The position numbers and the translations under genes are program-made. A stretch of 64,000 nucleotides of DNA. It comes from Deltaproteobacteria bacterium HGW-Deltaproteobacteria-15 (GTDB lineage Bacteria > Desulfobacterota > DSM-4660 > Desulfatiglandales > HGW-15). The DNA lies in contig PHBH01000017.1 of the NCBI GenBank assembly GCA_002840535.1, forward strand, positions 62,001 through 126,000, in the 5' to 3' direction. The notes beneath the pieces are model-generated. The model was not told the origin of the DNA, searched no databases, and saw only the letters and a program-made list of their open reading frames with translations. This document shows, piece after piece, positions 52,414 through 61,470 of the stretch (within the stretch, counting starts at the first letter, position 1; every line of letters starts with the position of its first letter).

Positions 52414-53320
52414 TGGTCCTGTCTTTCACAAAACCCTGCATGGTTACTATATCGAGACGACCGGCATCACGCATTTCGGCAGCAAAGGCCAGTATCTCTC
52501 TCAGACCCGCAAGCAGGTTTGGATTCTGTGCGAAATTATAAGGATGAGACCAGATGTGGAAGTAACCATGGGAAGTGATACACGAGTTCAAGCCGCGCTT
52601 TACTCTCTTTACAAGGCCCGGCAGAAAGCGCCGCCTTTTGACAGGTGTATTGAAGAGCACTGTTCCTGGAAGCCGCCACAACTCCTCGCCTTCCTGGGAG
52701 GGAAGCTCCGTTCGAATCGGCAACGCTCCGCCCATCCGCAGCAATGAGATCACCTTTCTGACCGCCCCATTGGAGACGCTAATCCTTTCGCGTGAATTAT
52801 TTCCCCGAAACGAGGTAAATCCATACTCCGGCAAAATGGAAGTCCATCGCTCCTCGTTGGAGGGAAACACAAAGCTTTTGGGTTTGAGCGCCATCCTGTT
52901 GAAAATCCGTACGCTATTTGCCAAATCCTCACGGAACAATTCCTCGGTCATAAAATCGGCATGACACCGACAGTGAAAAAACGAATGGCACCCAACCTCC
53001 TGAGCCATCCGGCTCGCCACGATCATATCGAGGAGATCGAACCCTCTCCACGTCGTCTCTTCACCCCTGATGGTACACGCCTGAGCCACACCATCTGGCA
53101 GTTGACCACACTCTATCGACTCATGTTCCAGAAGTCTGCCCACAAAACACCACGTGGCAGGCATTTCCATTTCTTCCAGCATCGAAAGAAGACCGGAGAC
53201 TGCGGGCCGCGTCTCCCGATAAATCCCGCCGCTCTCTTTTTGTTGCCAGGTCCCGTTCTCTATGGCACCCCACCCAAGCTCTACATCAAAACTGACGATG
53301 AGTTTGCCTATCTCTTCCAT
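52388..53320 (-). CDS. Polysaccharide deacetylase (NodB-fold) family protein
   Basis: A 310-residue protein. SFDVELGWGAI is NodB motif 1 (catalytic/metal Asp), GCHSFFHCRCHADF motif 2 with the metal-binding His pair, and LKPKSFVFPSNEERW the region before motif 3; GYFHIWSHPYNFA near residue 255 is the C-terminal His motif. It removes N-acetyl or related groups from a sugar. No signal peptide is evident, so it may act on cytoplasmic lipid-linked or nucleotide sugar. Confidence 0.85.
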   Translation of the reverse strand: MEEIGKLIVSFDVELGWGAIENGTWQQKESGGIYRETRPAVSGLLSMLEEMEMPATWCFVGRLLEHESIECGQLPDGVAQACTIRGEETTWRGFDLLDMIVASRMAQEVGCHSFFHCRCHADFMTEELFREDLANSVRIFNRMALKPKSFVFPSNEERWTSILPEYGFTSFRGNNSRERISVSNGAVRKVISLLRMGGALPIRTELPSQEGEELWRLPGTVLFNTPVKRRRFLPGLVKRVKRGLNSCITSHGYFHIWSHPYNFAQNPNLLAGLREILAFAAEMRDAGRLDIVTMQGFVKDRTIEQIKHPV

Positions 53321-53433
53321 CCGTAAATATCATCAGCTCTGTGGCTCCCAATGGATGGTTTTCGGGACGCACGAGAGCTGAACCACCCCTCGTTATACAC
53401 GATATCTATTGCTACAAATATTCATAATGCGGC

Positions 53434-54210
53434 TTAGGAAACACGTTTCACGGCTAGTATCAGGTCCTCTTTGCTATTTACACCATAAAGGTAAGCGGCA
53501 TGAGCATCAAAGCATTCATCATGCTTTTTTACCTGTACATCAAACCCCACGGTCTCCAGCTCACTCAAAAACTGATTATACCCAAAGGTCCTTACATGGT
53601 TTTTTTGTCCATGGAAGAAAAGTCTTAATTCATCAGAATCAATACCTTCATCTTCAAAGTTGTTCTGCAATAACTTACTATATGGTGTCTGGAAAATACC
53701 GATACCGCCAGGCTTAAGTACTCTAAAGAATTCGCGTAATGCTTTGCCATAATCCGGGATGTGCTCCAATACGTGATTGGCAATAATGAAATCGAATTTG
53801 TCCTCATTATAAGGCAATATTGTTGCATCCATTCTTTCTACATCTTCATTTTTTGGGTGCAAGTCTGCTTTGACATATTTCGATGGGGATTCGCTATCTA
53901 ACCTTCTCGCCAAATGCCGCTCTGGAGCAAAATGTAAAATCACGGAATCTTTGATGTTTCGCCATAAACCTAACTTGTCGAAAAACATGAATAAATGTCT
54001 TTCCCTATCGTGACAGCCGCAATACATGCACCTGAAGTTGTCGATATCGCTGCCCACCATATCCAATTTCTTCCGGAACTGGCTTTTTCCTTTTGAGCCC
54101 CCTCGAAGCTTTGAGAAGTGATCGAAAGTTTTGCCACATATATAGCACTTCTTCTTACTTCCCAGACTGTTAAGGAATTTTAGAATACTCTCAATTTGTC
54201 TTCTAAGCAT
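53434..54210 (-). CDS. Class I methyltransferase with N-terminal Cys-rich motif
   Basis: A 258-residue protein. KKCYICGKTF (residues 20-29) with FRCMYCGCHDRERHL (about 57-71) form two C-x2-C pairs like a zinc ribbon. SAM domain: ILHFAPERHLARRL, DKFDFIIANHVLEHIPDYGK and LKPGGIGIFQTPY. This architecture, with Cys pairs before FAPE, is widespread in capsule and O-antigen loci. Substrate unknown. Confidence 0.85.
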   Translation of the reverse strand: MLRRQIESILKFLNSLGSKKKCYICGKTFDHFSKLRGGSKGKSQFRKKLDMVGSDIDNFRCMYCGCHDRERHLFMFFDKLGLWRNIKDSVILHFAPERHLARRLDSESPSKYVKADLHPKNEDVERMDATILPYNEDKFDFIIANHVLEHIPDYGKALREFFRVLKPGGIGIFQTPYSKLLQNNFEDEGIDSDELRLFFHGQKNHVRTFGYNQFLSELETVGFDVQVKKHDECFDAHAAYLYGVNSKEDLILAVKRVS

Positions 54211-54250
54211 AGCTTGTGAAGCTCTTCAGCGCGATCCAGGAAGCCCTTTC

Positions 54251-54997
54251 TTATCTCTTCCATCCGTAAACATCACCCGCCCGAGGACCCCAATCGATGG
54301 TCCTCGCGATGGTTCTCGACGGTCTGGTCAGATGGGTCAAAAACCCTCTTCCCTCCAATATGGGAATTACCCGCTCGTGAATCGGCCTCTTGGTTTCCTT
54401 GTCCCTGGCGTGCCCCTTAACGAATATGCGGTTTGTACGACTCAGGCTTTCCCCCATGCCTTCCAAAACAGCCAGCTCACCGCCGTTAACAGCAATTTCA
54501 ATATAGTCGATAACTTCTAGCTCTGCGTCTCGAACGATATTGTCAACCGTATCTACATCGACATCTACACTGGATATATAGTACTGATCTGACCTGTAAT
54601 CGTTGTCGTGTTCAATCCCTTCAATCACCAGTTTGTGATCAGCAGCCTTAGGGGCAACCAACAATACTCCCTTCCCCTTGTTACTAAACGCCGCTTTTTC
54701 AACTATTTTCACATTATCTAGACTATTTGTCCTCACACATTCCCAATGGCTCTCAAGGTTCTGAGTATCAGGCTCAATAATGACAACCTTCCCATTTTTC
54801 CCAACCGACTTTGAAATGCGCACAATCCGTATGGACTTGGCCGTTCCTACCATTACAACCGTATTGCCTCTGTTAACCATCAGCTCCCTTGGAATGAGAG
54901 GGTATTTCCTGAGTATTATCTTCCTAAGGAAGTTCTTAAAAGATCCCTCCGGTATAAACATATTTATAGTTCTGTATAAACCGAATTTACTCATCAA
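54251..54997 (-). CDS. FkbM family methyltransferase
   Basis: A 248-residue protein with the FkbM pattern: GNTVVMVGTAKSIRIVRIS (motif I), VVIIEPDTQNLESHWECV, VKIVEKAAFSN, DVDVDTVDNIV and IEIAVNGGELAVLEGM. O-methylation of a sugar is the common role. Motif I lacks the usual glycines (V-G-T-A-K), which is unusual. Confidence 0.83.
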   Translation of the reverse strand: MMSKFGLYRTINMFIPEGSFKNFLRKIILRKYPLIPRELMVNRGNTVVMVGTAKSIRIVRISKSVGKNGKVVIIEPDTQNLESHWECVRTNSLDNVKIVEKAAFSNKGKGVLLVAPKAADHKLVIEGIEHDNDYRSDQYYISSVDVDVDTVDNIVRDAELEVIDYIEIAVNGGELAVLEGMGESLSRTNRIFVKGHARDKETKRPIHERVIPILEGRGFLTHLTRPSRTIARTIDWGPRAGDVYGWKR

Positions 54998-55020
54998 CCC
55001 TATTCCTTAAGTAGTGGGCA

Positions 55021-56031
55021 TCACAAACCCATTGACGGCAGCTCCAGCTTCCTAAAAAAGTAGAACGCAGCCTGTTTAAAGGAGTAATACGGCGACAGCT
55101 TCCAGCTCTTCTCAATCACTCTTCGAAACTCGCCGTATTTCCGATCTTTCAAGAATTTCTTCGCCGAAATAAGGTTGTAACTTGCGAGTTTCTTGCTTAT
55201 CTCTTTTGAATATCTTCCTCCTGTGCTCCTGTCTATCATTTGGTAGCATTCCTCATGAAGCTCTACCCGTCGCAGATATTCATGGCTGGATTCGCCCTTT
55301 CTATTAGAACCCCACGATCCGGGAACATTTGCACGTCTAACCGCCATCACCCTATCTATGTACAACAGACCTCCACTCAAAGCCCCAAGAATCTCGATAT
55401 AGATATCCCCAATAGGAGCTTTCGTATGGAACCATTCAGGGAGAGGTTCAAGTACTTCCCTCTTCATCACTATTGCCGCTGTTGGACAGAACCCGCCACC
55501 TAGAATGACTTCACCAGCGGTGAATATCTTACTACCCTTGCTGCGTCTTTTAATGATCTTATCCCGCTTATTGCCTTTCGTATATCTTTCAATAGCCGGA
55601 TGAAAGCTCATATCGCATTCAGGATGACTCTTCATTGCAGCCAATTGGATTTCCAATTTGTTTGAATCGGTCCAGTAATCGTCACCGGGACAAATAGCGA
55701 TGTATTCCCCTCTGGCTGCTTTCAGGTTTTCCATGAAATTAAATCTGCCCGTTGCATAACCATTTATATAGACAACATCCTTCCTTGATCTCAAGAACAA
55801 CCTGATCGTGTCCGGGTACTTATTTGCGTATTCAATGCAGATTTCTCTCGTTCCATCCGTTGACTCGTCTTCTCCTAGAACAATTTCAAAAGGAAAAGCA
55901 GCCTTTTGGGACAGAATACTGTCAAGGCACTCTTTGATGTACGGTGCATGCTGATAGGTCGAAACTATAACCGAAACCATCGGCTTACTTTGATTCCCGT
56001 TCACACGTTCATTAGCCATGCCTATGTCCAT
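55021..56031 (-). CDS. GT2 family glycosyltransferase
   Basis: A 336-residue GT-A enzyme. VSVIVSTYQHAPYIKECLDSIL, EIVLGEDESTDGTREI, and YIAICPGDDYWTDSNKLEIQ with the D-D-x metal site. Extra helical C-terminus of about 80 residues (EISKKLASYNLISAKKFLKD). Overlaps the flippase stop by 10 nt, so likely coupled to it. An internal Met at residue 5 is an alternative start. Confidence 0.9.
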   Translation of the reverse strand: MDIGMANERVNGNQSKPMVSVIVSTYQHAPYIKECLDSILSQKAAFPFEIVLGEDESTDGTREICIEYANKYPDTIRLFLRSRKDVVYINGYATGRFNFMENLKAARGEYIAICPGDDYWTDSNKLEIQLAAMKSHPECDMSFHPAIERYTKGNKRDKIIKRRSKGSKIFTAGEVILGGGFCPTAAIVMKREVLEPLPEWFHTKAPIGDIYIEILGALSGGLLYIDRVMAVRRANVPGSWGSNRKGESSHEYLRRVELHEECYQMIDRSTGGRYSKEISKKLASYNLISAKKFLKDRKYGEFRRVIEKSWKLSPYYSFKQAAFYFFRKLELPSMGL

Positions 56032-57500
56032 TTGACTGTCTTTACCAGGCCCTGCTTGCCTCTCTTGGAGATTCTTGCAATCGCCATTTCCTTAATCGCC
56101 ACAAAAGCGGTGAGATTCAGAAAGTGTGCACCAGCGAAATATAAAAGCCAGGCAAGAGGGGCAAGTACCAGCAACTCAACAAAGGCAGGCCACTCAACAA
56201 GGAACTCCGCCCCGTATATGACGACGGCCGCGGCGAAGGACAAAGACAGCCCAGGCATGAAGTCGGCCAGTTGTTCTCGTACAGGGTAGGCAATCAGTCT
56301 GGAGGAAAAGTAACTGTTGGGTATGTAGGCGAGAATTGAAGATATGATCTGCCCGTAAAGAATTCCATAGATTCCAAACCCGACACTCAGAACAATAATG
56401 ATTGTCTTGACAAGTTTTCTGTATATTTCCAAGTAAAGGAACAGTTCAGAACGTCCTTTGACCTTGATAATATTCAGGTTGATGGCGTGTAACGGGTGCA
56501 ACAGCCCTGCGAAACACAAGAGTTGAAGATAGGGGACCGCAGGCAACCACTTGTCAGGTAAGAAAACCTGAAAGGCGGGCTGTGCAAGAACGGCCAAAAA
56601 AAACATGGTTGGAGAGAGCAAAAATGTGGTGGTTCGGACAACCTTGCGGTATCCAGCCTTCAGGCGGATGTTGTCATGCTGTAAAATGGACAGGGCAGGA
56701 TAGGTCACATTCTGAATCGATCCGACCAGCTGTCTAAAGACTATATGTTGTATCTTGTCGGCGAAAAAATAGTGCCCGAGAACCGTCGCAGTGAACATTT
56801 TTGCGATGACTATCAAATAGAGATTTTCGAAAATTCTCTCCAGCAATCCGGACAGGAACAATTTATACCCGAAGTTGTACATGGACCCAAGGCTTTTCCG
56901 GGAAAATCCGAGGCTGGGCCTCCAGCTCTGCAGCTTCCAGAGCAGGACGGTGTTGATAAACGCGGACACCAGCATCTGGATAATCAGAGCCCAGACGCCA
57001 AAACCCATGAAAGCCAGTAAAACGGCAATCAGCCCGGAGATAATACCTGCAGGAATTGTGGCCCGAAACTGGAGACTGAAGTTAAGATTCCTGGATAAAA
57101 TGGCGCTTTGAACCACCTGGAAGCTGTTGATCAGAATTCCTATGCCGGCTGTACGGACCAGGACGATCAAACGCGGTTCGTTATAAAAGTGAGCGATCTG
57201 GGGGGCTGCGAGAAAAAGCAAAATATAAGAGAGCAGGCCGAGAGCGAGGTTCGCGTAAAAAGCGGTATTGAAATCGGTCTGATCCGCCCCCTGCAGCCGG
57301 ATCAGAGCCTGCTTGAAGCCTGAATCCATCAAGGATGTGCCGACTGCCAGAAACACTGCCATCATTGCAATCAGGCCGAAATCGGAAGGCGCCAGAAAAC
57401 GGGCCAAGAGCAGGGTCACGATCATGCCGATGCCTTTCCGGCCGATCTGCTCTGCAAAATTCCAAATGATTCCGGCTATGGTTTTATGCGCTATGGTCAT
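56022..57500 (-). CDS. Wzx-type polysaccharide flippase (MOP superfamily)
   Basis: A 492-residue, 12-14-segment membrane protein of the WzxC/lipopolysaccharide flippase family. N-terminal IIWNFAEQIGRKGIGMIVTLLLARFLAPSDFGLIAM and AGIIAVLL-like helices, central YNFGYKLFLSGLLERIFENLY are characteristic. It translocates undecaprenyl-linked repeat units to the periplasmic face. Only one flippase is seen in the window, so the Wzx/Wzy route is likely for this glycan. Confidence 0.9.
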   Translation of the reverse strand: MTIAHKTIAGIIWNFAEQIGRKGIGMIVTLLLARFLAPSDFGLIAMMAVFLAVGTSLMDSGFKQALIRLQGADQTDFNTAFYANLALGLLSYILLFLAAPQIAHFYNEPRLIVLVRTAGIGILINSFQVVQSAILSRNLNFSLQFRATIPAGIISGLIAVLLAFMGFGVWALIIQMLVSAFINTVLLWKLQSWRPSLGFSRKSLGSMYNFGYKLFLSGLLERIFENLYLIVIAKMFTATVLGHYFFADKIQHIVFRQLVGSIQNVTYPALSILQHDNIRLKAGYRKVVRTTTFLLSPTMFFLAVLAQPAFQVFLPDKWLPAVPYLQLLCFAGLLHPLHAINLNIIKVKGRSELFLYLEIYRKLVKTIIIVLSVGFGIYGILYGQIISSILAYIPNSYFSSRLIAYPVREQLADFMPGLSLSFAAAVVIYGAEFLVEWPAFVELLVLAPLAWLLYFAGAHFLNLTAFVAIKEMAIARISKRGKQGLVKTVKWT

Positions 57501-57539
57501 GTGGACTCAAGAAAACGCTGCATAAACGACGTATGAAGC

Positions 57540-58244
57540 CTAGCGTTGTCTGGCGAGATATGATCTGATATCGTCCACGCTATTCCACATCATGACGTCG
57601 ACGATGGAAAGGCTCTCTTCAAAACAAAATGGATGGCAGCTGTATTTGTAAGAAGGGAGATCCATAAACCGTAAATCGATTCTACGTTCCTCAAATTCCT
57701 CAGGAACAAAAATGTCCCTTCCCGCAGGAGGGTTCAGGTATTCTGTCGCTCCGAGTTGTGTGCATATCTCCAACGCCCATTGTCCCGGGTGCTTAACCTC
57801 GGTGAAATCCAGGTTCATTGCGGAACACTGTGACCACTGGAAATCAATACCCAGATACGAGCACACCGTACTTAAAGTTGAGATGTTCAGATCTACCAGT
57901 TTGTTCGAGCTTGTCGATAAGAAACCATCTCTTATAAGTTGAACAACCTCCCTATAATATTTAGCCCTCTTTTTGTAATGGGAGAGTTGTCCGAGGATTC
58001 GCTCAAACGCATTTGTTTTGTCTTCTATTTCAATATCCCGGATCAGAGTGCCACGGGGCGATTTCTTTACCGGGACTCCGAAATATTGCCAGCCTTCCTT
58101 TGGATGAAGGATTCGGTTCCTGTTCATCCAACTCTTGGCATTGTACTGGACAACGTCGAATACTATCCACCGATCGGTTCTGTAGATGAGTTCAAAATAC
58201 CCGATGTACGGGTAGAAATAGGGCTGCATAATGCCCAGTTTCAT
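57540..58244 (-). CDS. WbqC family protein
   Basis: A 234-residue protein. MKLGIMQPYFYPYIGYFELI opens it, with FDVVQYNAKSWMNRNRIL, and SIVDVMMWNSVDDIRSYL at the C-terminus, all typical of WbqC. The family occurs beside DegT aminotransferases in O-antigen loci. Its exact chemistry is unclear; some are linked to amino-acid or glycine attachment to amino sugars, which I cannot verify. Overlaps the following DegT (58241) by 4 nt. Confidence 0.88.
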   Translation of the reverse strand: MKLGIMQPYFYPYIGYFELIYRTDRWIVFDVVQYNAKSWMNRNRILHPKEGWQYFGVPVKKSPRGTLIRDIEIEDKTNAFERILGQLSHYKKRAKYYREVVQLIRDGFLSTSSNKLVDLNISTLSTVCSYLGIDFQWSQCSAMNLDFTEVKHPGQWALEICTQLGATEYLNPPAGRDIFVPEEFEERRIDLRFMDLPSYKYSCHPFCFEESLSIVDVMMWNSVDDIRSYLARQR

Positions 58245-59437
58245 AAAGCGGCTCGAAGCTTCGACTCAATGGGTGTTGCGAGTTGATGAATATCACGAAC
58301 AAGGCTGCATACCCGATCGACGTCTCTCAGGGTCATTTTCTGTGAATTCGGCAACTGAAGGAGCCGGTTGCAAAGTCTGAGGGTGGCAGGGAAACTGCCG
58401 GTTGTGGGCGGCCTGTCTGAAAACGAAATCATATGATCGAGGTCAGAGAAAAAGGGTCCGGTGCAAAGTACGTTTTCAGCGGACAGCAAATTCAAAAAAA
58501 CATCGCGGTGCAGCCCTGCCTGTTCTTGATCGATTTCGACTACAATGCACTGATAGTTGTTATCATAGCCGGGCTCGTATTTGAGCATGAATACGCCCGG
58601 GATCTCTGATAATGCGCTTAGATATGCCTCATACCTCAGGCGATTAGCTGCGGCATTTTGCTGATATTCTTTAAGACTAAGCAAAGTGAGCGCGGCCTGG
58701 GCCTCGCTCATTTTCCCGTTAATGCGCAATGGCACACGTGCAAAGGTTTCGGAAGGGTGAAAGCTTCTCATCGTGCGAAGCTTTGCCGCCAATTCGCGGT
58801 CATTGGTGGTGATGCACCCGCCTTCGCTGCCGTTAACAATTTGTCCGGCATGAAAGGAAAATGCTTCGCCGGCGCCAAAATTGCCAATTCTGCGGCCGTT
58901 GAAGGATGCGCCGATAGCGTGGCAGGCATCAAAAAAAAGTGACAGACCATGGTCAGAGGCAAATGGTTCCAACTTTTGGGGGTTGCATGGCTGTCCCCAT
59001 AGATGAACAGCGAGAATTCCCGTCGTACGTGGACTTATGTGAGGTTCTATGGTCTTAGGTGTAATCATGTGACTGTGGGCATCGACGTCACATAATACCG
59101 GTGTCAGGCCGGCCCAGTACAATGCCTGAATCGTTGCTGGAAATGTAAATGCCGGGACAATTACTTCGCCCGAGAGACCCATCGATTTTGCCAAAATCAT
59201 TAATGCGACTGTGCCGTTTGTGACACAGACCGCATGCTCTGCCCCGATGAATTCGGCAAAACATTGGTCTAATTCTCTTACAAGCGGGCCATGGTTGGCG
59301 AAGTATCGCCGATCAAAAATGCCTTTGAAGGCCAGTTCAATAGCCCCCCAAGGAGGAAGGTTCTCCTGGGCAACATGAAGGGGGCTGGCAAAAGCCGGTT
59401 CCCCCCCGAAAAAGGCAAAATCATCTACTTCATGCAT
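58241..59437 (-). CDS. DegT-family protein lacking the PLP lysine
   Basis: A 398-residue DegT/DnrJ homologue. Phosphate loop VTNGTVALMILAK and LSLFFDACHAIGAS (cofactor Asp) are intact. The usual S-F-H-A-T-K-x-x-N-G motif reads SFHAGQIVNGSEGGC, with Gln (codon CAA) where the Schiff-base Lys belongs. It may be a dehydratase-like or non-catalytic homologue, or a heteromer subunit with the adjacent DegT (59440-60660). It starts 2 nt after that gene's stop. Confidence 0.82.
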   Translation of the reverse strand: MHEVDDFAFFGGEPAFASPLHVAQENLPPWGAIELAFKGIFDRRYFANHGPLVRELDQCFAEFIGAEHAVCVTNGTVALMILAKSMGLSGEVIVPAFTFPATIQALYWAGLTPVLCDVDAHSHMITPKTIEPHISPRTTGILAVHLWGQPCNPQKLEPFASDHGLSLFFDACHAIGASFNGRRIGNFGAGEAFSFHAGQIVNGSEGGCITTNDRELAAKLRTMRSFHPSETFARVPLRINGKMSEAQAALTLLSLKEYQQNAAANRLRYEAYLSALSEIPGVFMLKYEPGYDNNYQCIVVEIDQEQAGLHRDVFLNLLSAENVLCTGPFFSDLDHMISFSDRPPTTGSFPATLRLCNRLLQLPNSQKMTLRDVDRVCSLVRDIHQLATPIESKLRAAL

Positions 59438-59439
59438 TA

Positions 59440-60660
59440 CTAAAACCCTAACTCCCTTAGACGCTTCCTGACAGCAGGACCATTGCCGGAAACGGTTGCG
59501 AGGAGTTGACAGATCCTCTCAATATCCTCCAATGTCGTCAGTTCGCCAACCGGCAATTGCACAAACTTCTGACCAAGCTCTTCTGCGACCGGCAGGGTTG
59601 GCACCTGGATTCCTGCGGGGCAGTGCTCGGACCTGTGCAATGGAGGGCTATAATAGGCAGAAATGCCGGCTCCCTCAGTTCGCAGAATGTGAACCGTTTG
59701 GTCACGTGTTAGAGGCCATTCGCGCCCTATCTCGATTACCGCCATTTGGTAATTGACCTGCTCTCCGGATGCGTAAGGCAGCAATGTGACCCCGTCAACA
59801 GGTTCCAGACCCTTCTTGTACCCCTCAAGTCGGGCGCAATTCCGGCTGATAATACTGCCCATGCGGTCTAGAGAAAGAATGGCCATGGCCGCGTGCATTT
59901 CATTTAACTTCGCATTTAAACCAATGACATTCCTTGTGCCAGGCACCTTAGGTTGGAGGGCAGGAAGTGCGAAGTTGCGCTGCCAACGCAGCTTTTCCGC
60001 TAAATCATCTTCATTGGTGGTGATATACCCGCCTTCAAATCCGTTCAACAGTTTTGTCGCATGGAGGCTATACACCTCTGCGTTTGTGAAGGGGCCCAGC
60101 AGCCGTCCTTTATACGTTGAGCCGACAGCGTAGACTGAATCAAGGAATATCGGCAAGTCATGACGCTTGGCGATCCTTGTCAGCCCTTCTATATCCCCAG
60201 GATCGTTGAAGTTGCAGACGCCGAGAATTGAAGTTGTCCGCACATTGATTGCAGATTCAACCGCTATGGGATCCAGGCCGTGAGTCTGGCGGTCAACGTC
60301 GCAGAATCGTGGAAGCTGGCCTGCCCACTGGGCAAAATGCGGCAGACCGCGGTATGAAAACGCAGGCATTATGACTTCACCCTTGCGTCCGTTTGCAAAC
60401 AACTGAATGAGCATTGTAATGCCAAGCCCGGCATTGGCAACGGCAATGCAGTGTTTTGTACCATGAACGGCTGCAAACTTATTTTCCAACTTGCGTACGA
60501 TAAATCCACCATCGGTCAACTGGCGGCGATCGTAAGCTTCCTTCAGGGTATTCACGTAGTCGCTGAAATCGGGAGCATCAAGCTGTCCGATTGGACGTGG
60601 CGAGTCAAACAGCGGGGGTGCCCCGAATATGGCAAGCTCTTGGACGTGAGTTTTTAACAA
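59440..60660 (-). CDS. DegT-family aminotransferase with altered phosphate loop
   Basis: A 406-residue DegT homologue. SLHATKLLNGFEGGY keeps the Schiff-base Lys and LPIFLDSVYAVGS the cofactor Asp. The loop that is usually S-G-T-A-A-L reads VANAGLGITMLIQL, missing the Thr. The start is TTG at 60660, 3 nt after the sulfotransferase stop. It precedes the Lys-less DegT by 2 nt and shows parallel N-terminal segments (GAPPLFDSP/GGEPAFASP), so the two are a tandem pair. Confidence 0.82.
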   Translation of the reverse strand: MLKTHVQELAIFGAPPLFDSPRPIGQLDAPDFSDYVNTLKEAYDRRQLTDGGFIVRKLENKFAAVHGTKHCIAVANAGLGITMLIQLFANGRKGEVIMPAFSYRGLPHFAQWAGQLPRFCDVDRQTHGLDPIAVESAINVRTTSILGVCNFNDPGDIEGLTRIAKRHDLPIFLDSVYAVGSTYKGRLLGPFTNAEVYSLHATKLLNGFEGGYITTNEDDLAEKLRWQRNFALPALQPKVPGTRNVIGLNAKLNEMHAAMAILSLDRMGSIISRNCARLEGYKKGLEPVDGVTLLPYASGEQVNYQMAVIEIGREWPLTRDQTVHILRTEGAGISAYYSPPLHRSEHCPAGIQVPTLPVAEELGQKFVQLPVGELTTLEDIERICQLLATVSGNGPAVRKRLRELGF

Positions 60661-60663
60661 GTG

Positions 60664-61470
60664 CTATTGCTCCAGAAATGCAGCCAGGTCGGTGCCCTTG
60701 AGTTCTTCGTATATTTGAGAAGAAATGCTCGGGTCCATTGTATCTTTCCAGTCGTCGAGTTTCGATGGGGACTTATAGACAGATCGGCGGCTGGTATCAT
60801 GCCGGCTTTGTGATGCGGCAATGAAGTCTTTCGTCGAATCGGTCATCTTAAGGCTAACCTTATCGAATATTTCCTGCGAGGATTCCAGCGGAGACCTCAT
60901 GAGGCGCTCGTAACGACGGATTAAGAACCTGTTTGGAAAATCACGTGCAAGACGCAGGTGCAGGGTGCTTACCCGTTTCCAATCCTCAAAACCCCAGAAT
61001 TCGCCTGGACCTGTCTTCCTGCAGGATCCGCTGCGCCACTGCTGCTTTGGGTCCTGGCCTTGCGGAAATTCCAGGGGGTTTGTAATCCAGGAATTGATGG
61101 CCGCACATGGGTGACGAATGATGCTTATAAATATCAGATCCTGACACTTCTCCAGAATACTCTCAGTCAGGTTATGGAATCGATTCGACTTTATAAGGAG
61201 GGTTCGGGGATTTGCTTTTTCAGGAAAATCGGGCACCAATCCCTGTCTCCGAAGATGATGCTGATCCATGTAATCGTCTTCAGTGACATAAACCTTGGAG
61301 AAAAAATCCCGCCATTCTTTTGCTGTGGATTTTTCATCCAGAGCATTCTTGAAAGAGTAGGAAAAAAGCGGGCAGAATTTCACCCGCACATCGGGACTTG
61401 AAGCAAATATCTGCGAGATCCATGTCGTACCAGACCTTGGCATGCCCGTGAGCCAGAGGATCTGATCCAT
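60664..61470 (-). CDS. Sulfotransferase family protein (2)
   Basis: A 268-residue protein. WLTGMPRSGTTWISQIFASSP is a textbook PAPS-binding loop; FISIIRHPCAAINSWITNP matches the 3'-phosphate site, and RFLIRRYERLMRSPLES follows. Its start codon overlaps the stop of the methyltransferase gene by 1 nt (TAATG). Likely sulfates a sugar of the same glycan. Confidence 0.88.
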   Translation of the reverse strand: MDQILWLTGMPRSGTTWISQIFASSPDVRVKFCPLFSYSFKNALDEKSTAKEWRDFFSKVYVTEDDYMDQHHLRRQGLVPDFPEKANPRTLLIKSNRFHNLTESILEKCQDLIFISIIRHPCAAINSWITNPLEFPQGQDPKQQWRSGSCRKTGPGEFWGFEDWKRVSTLHLRLARDFPNRFLIRRYERLMRSPLESSQEIFDKVSLKMTDSTKDFIAASQSRHDTSRRSVYKSPSKLDDWKDTMDPSISSQIYEELKGTDLAAFLEQ

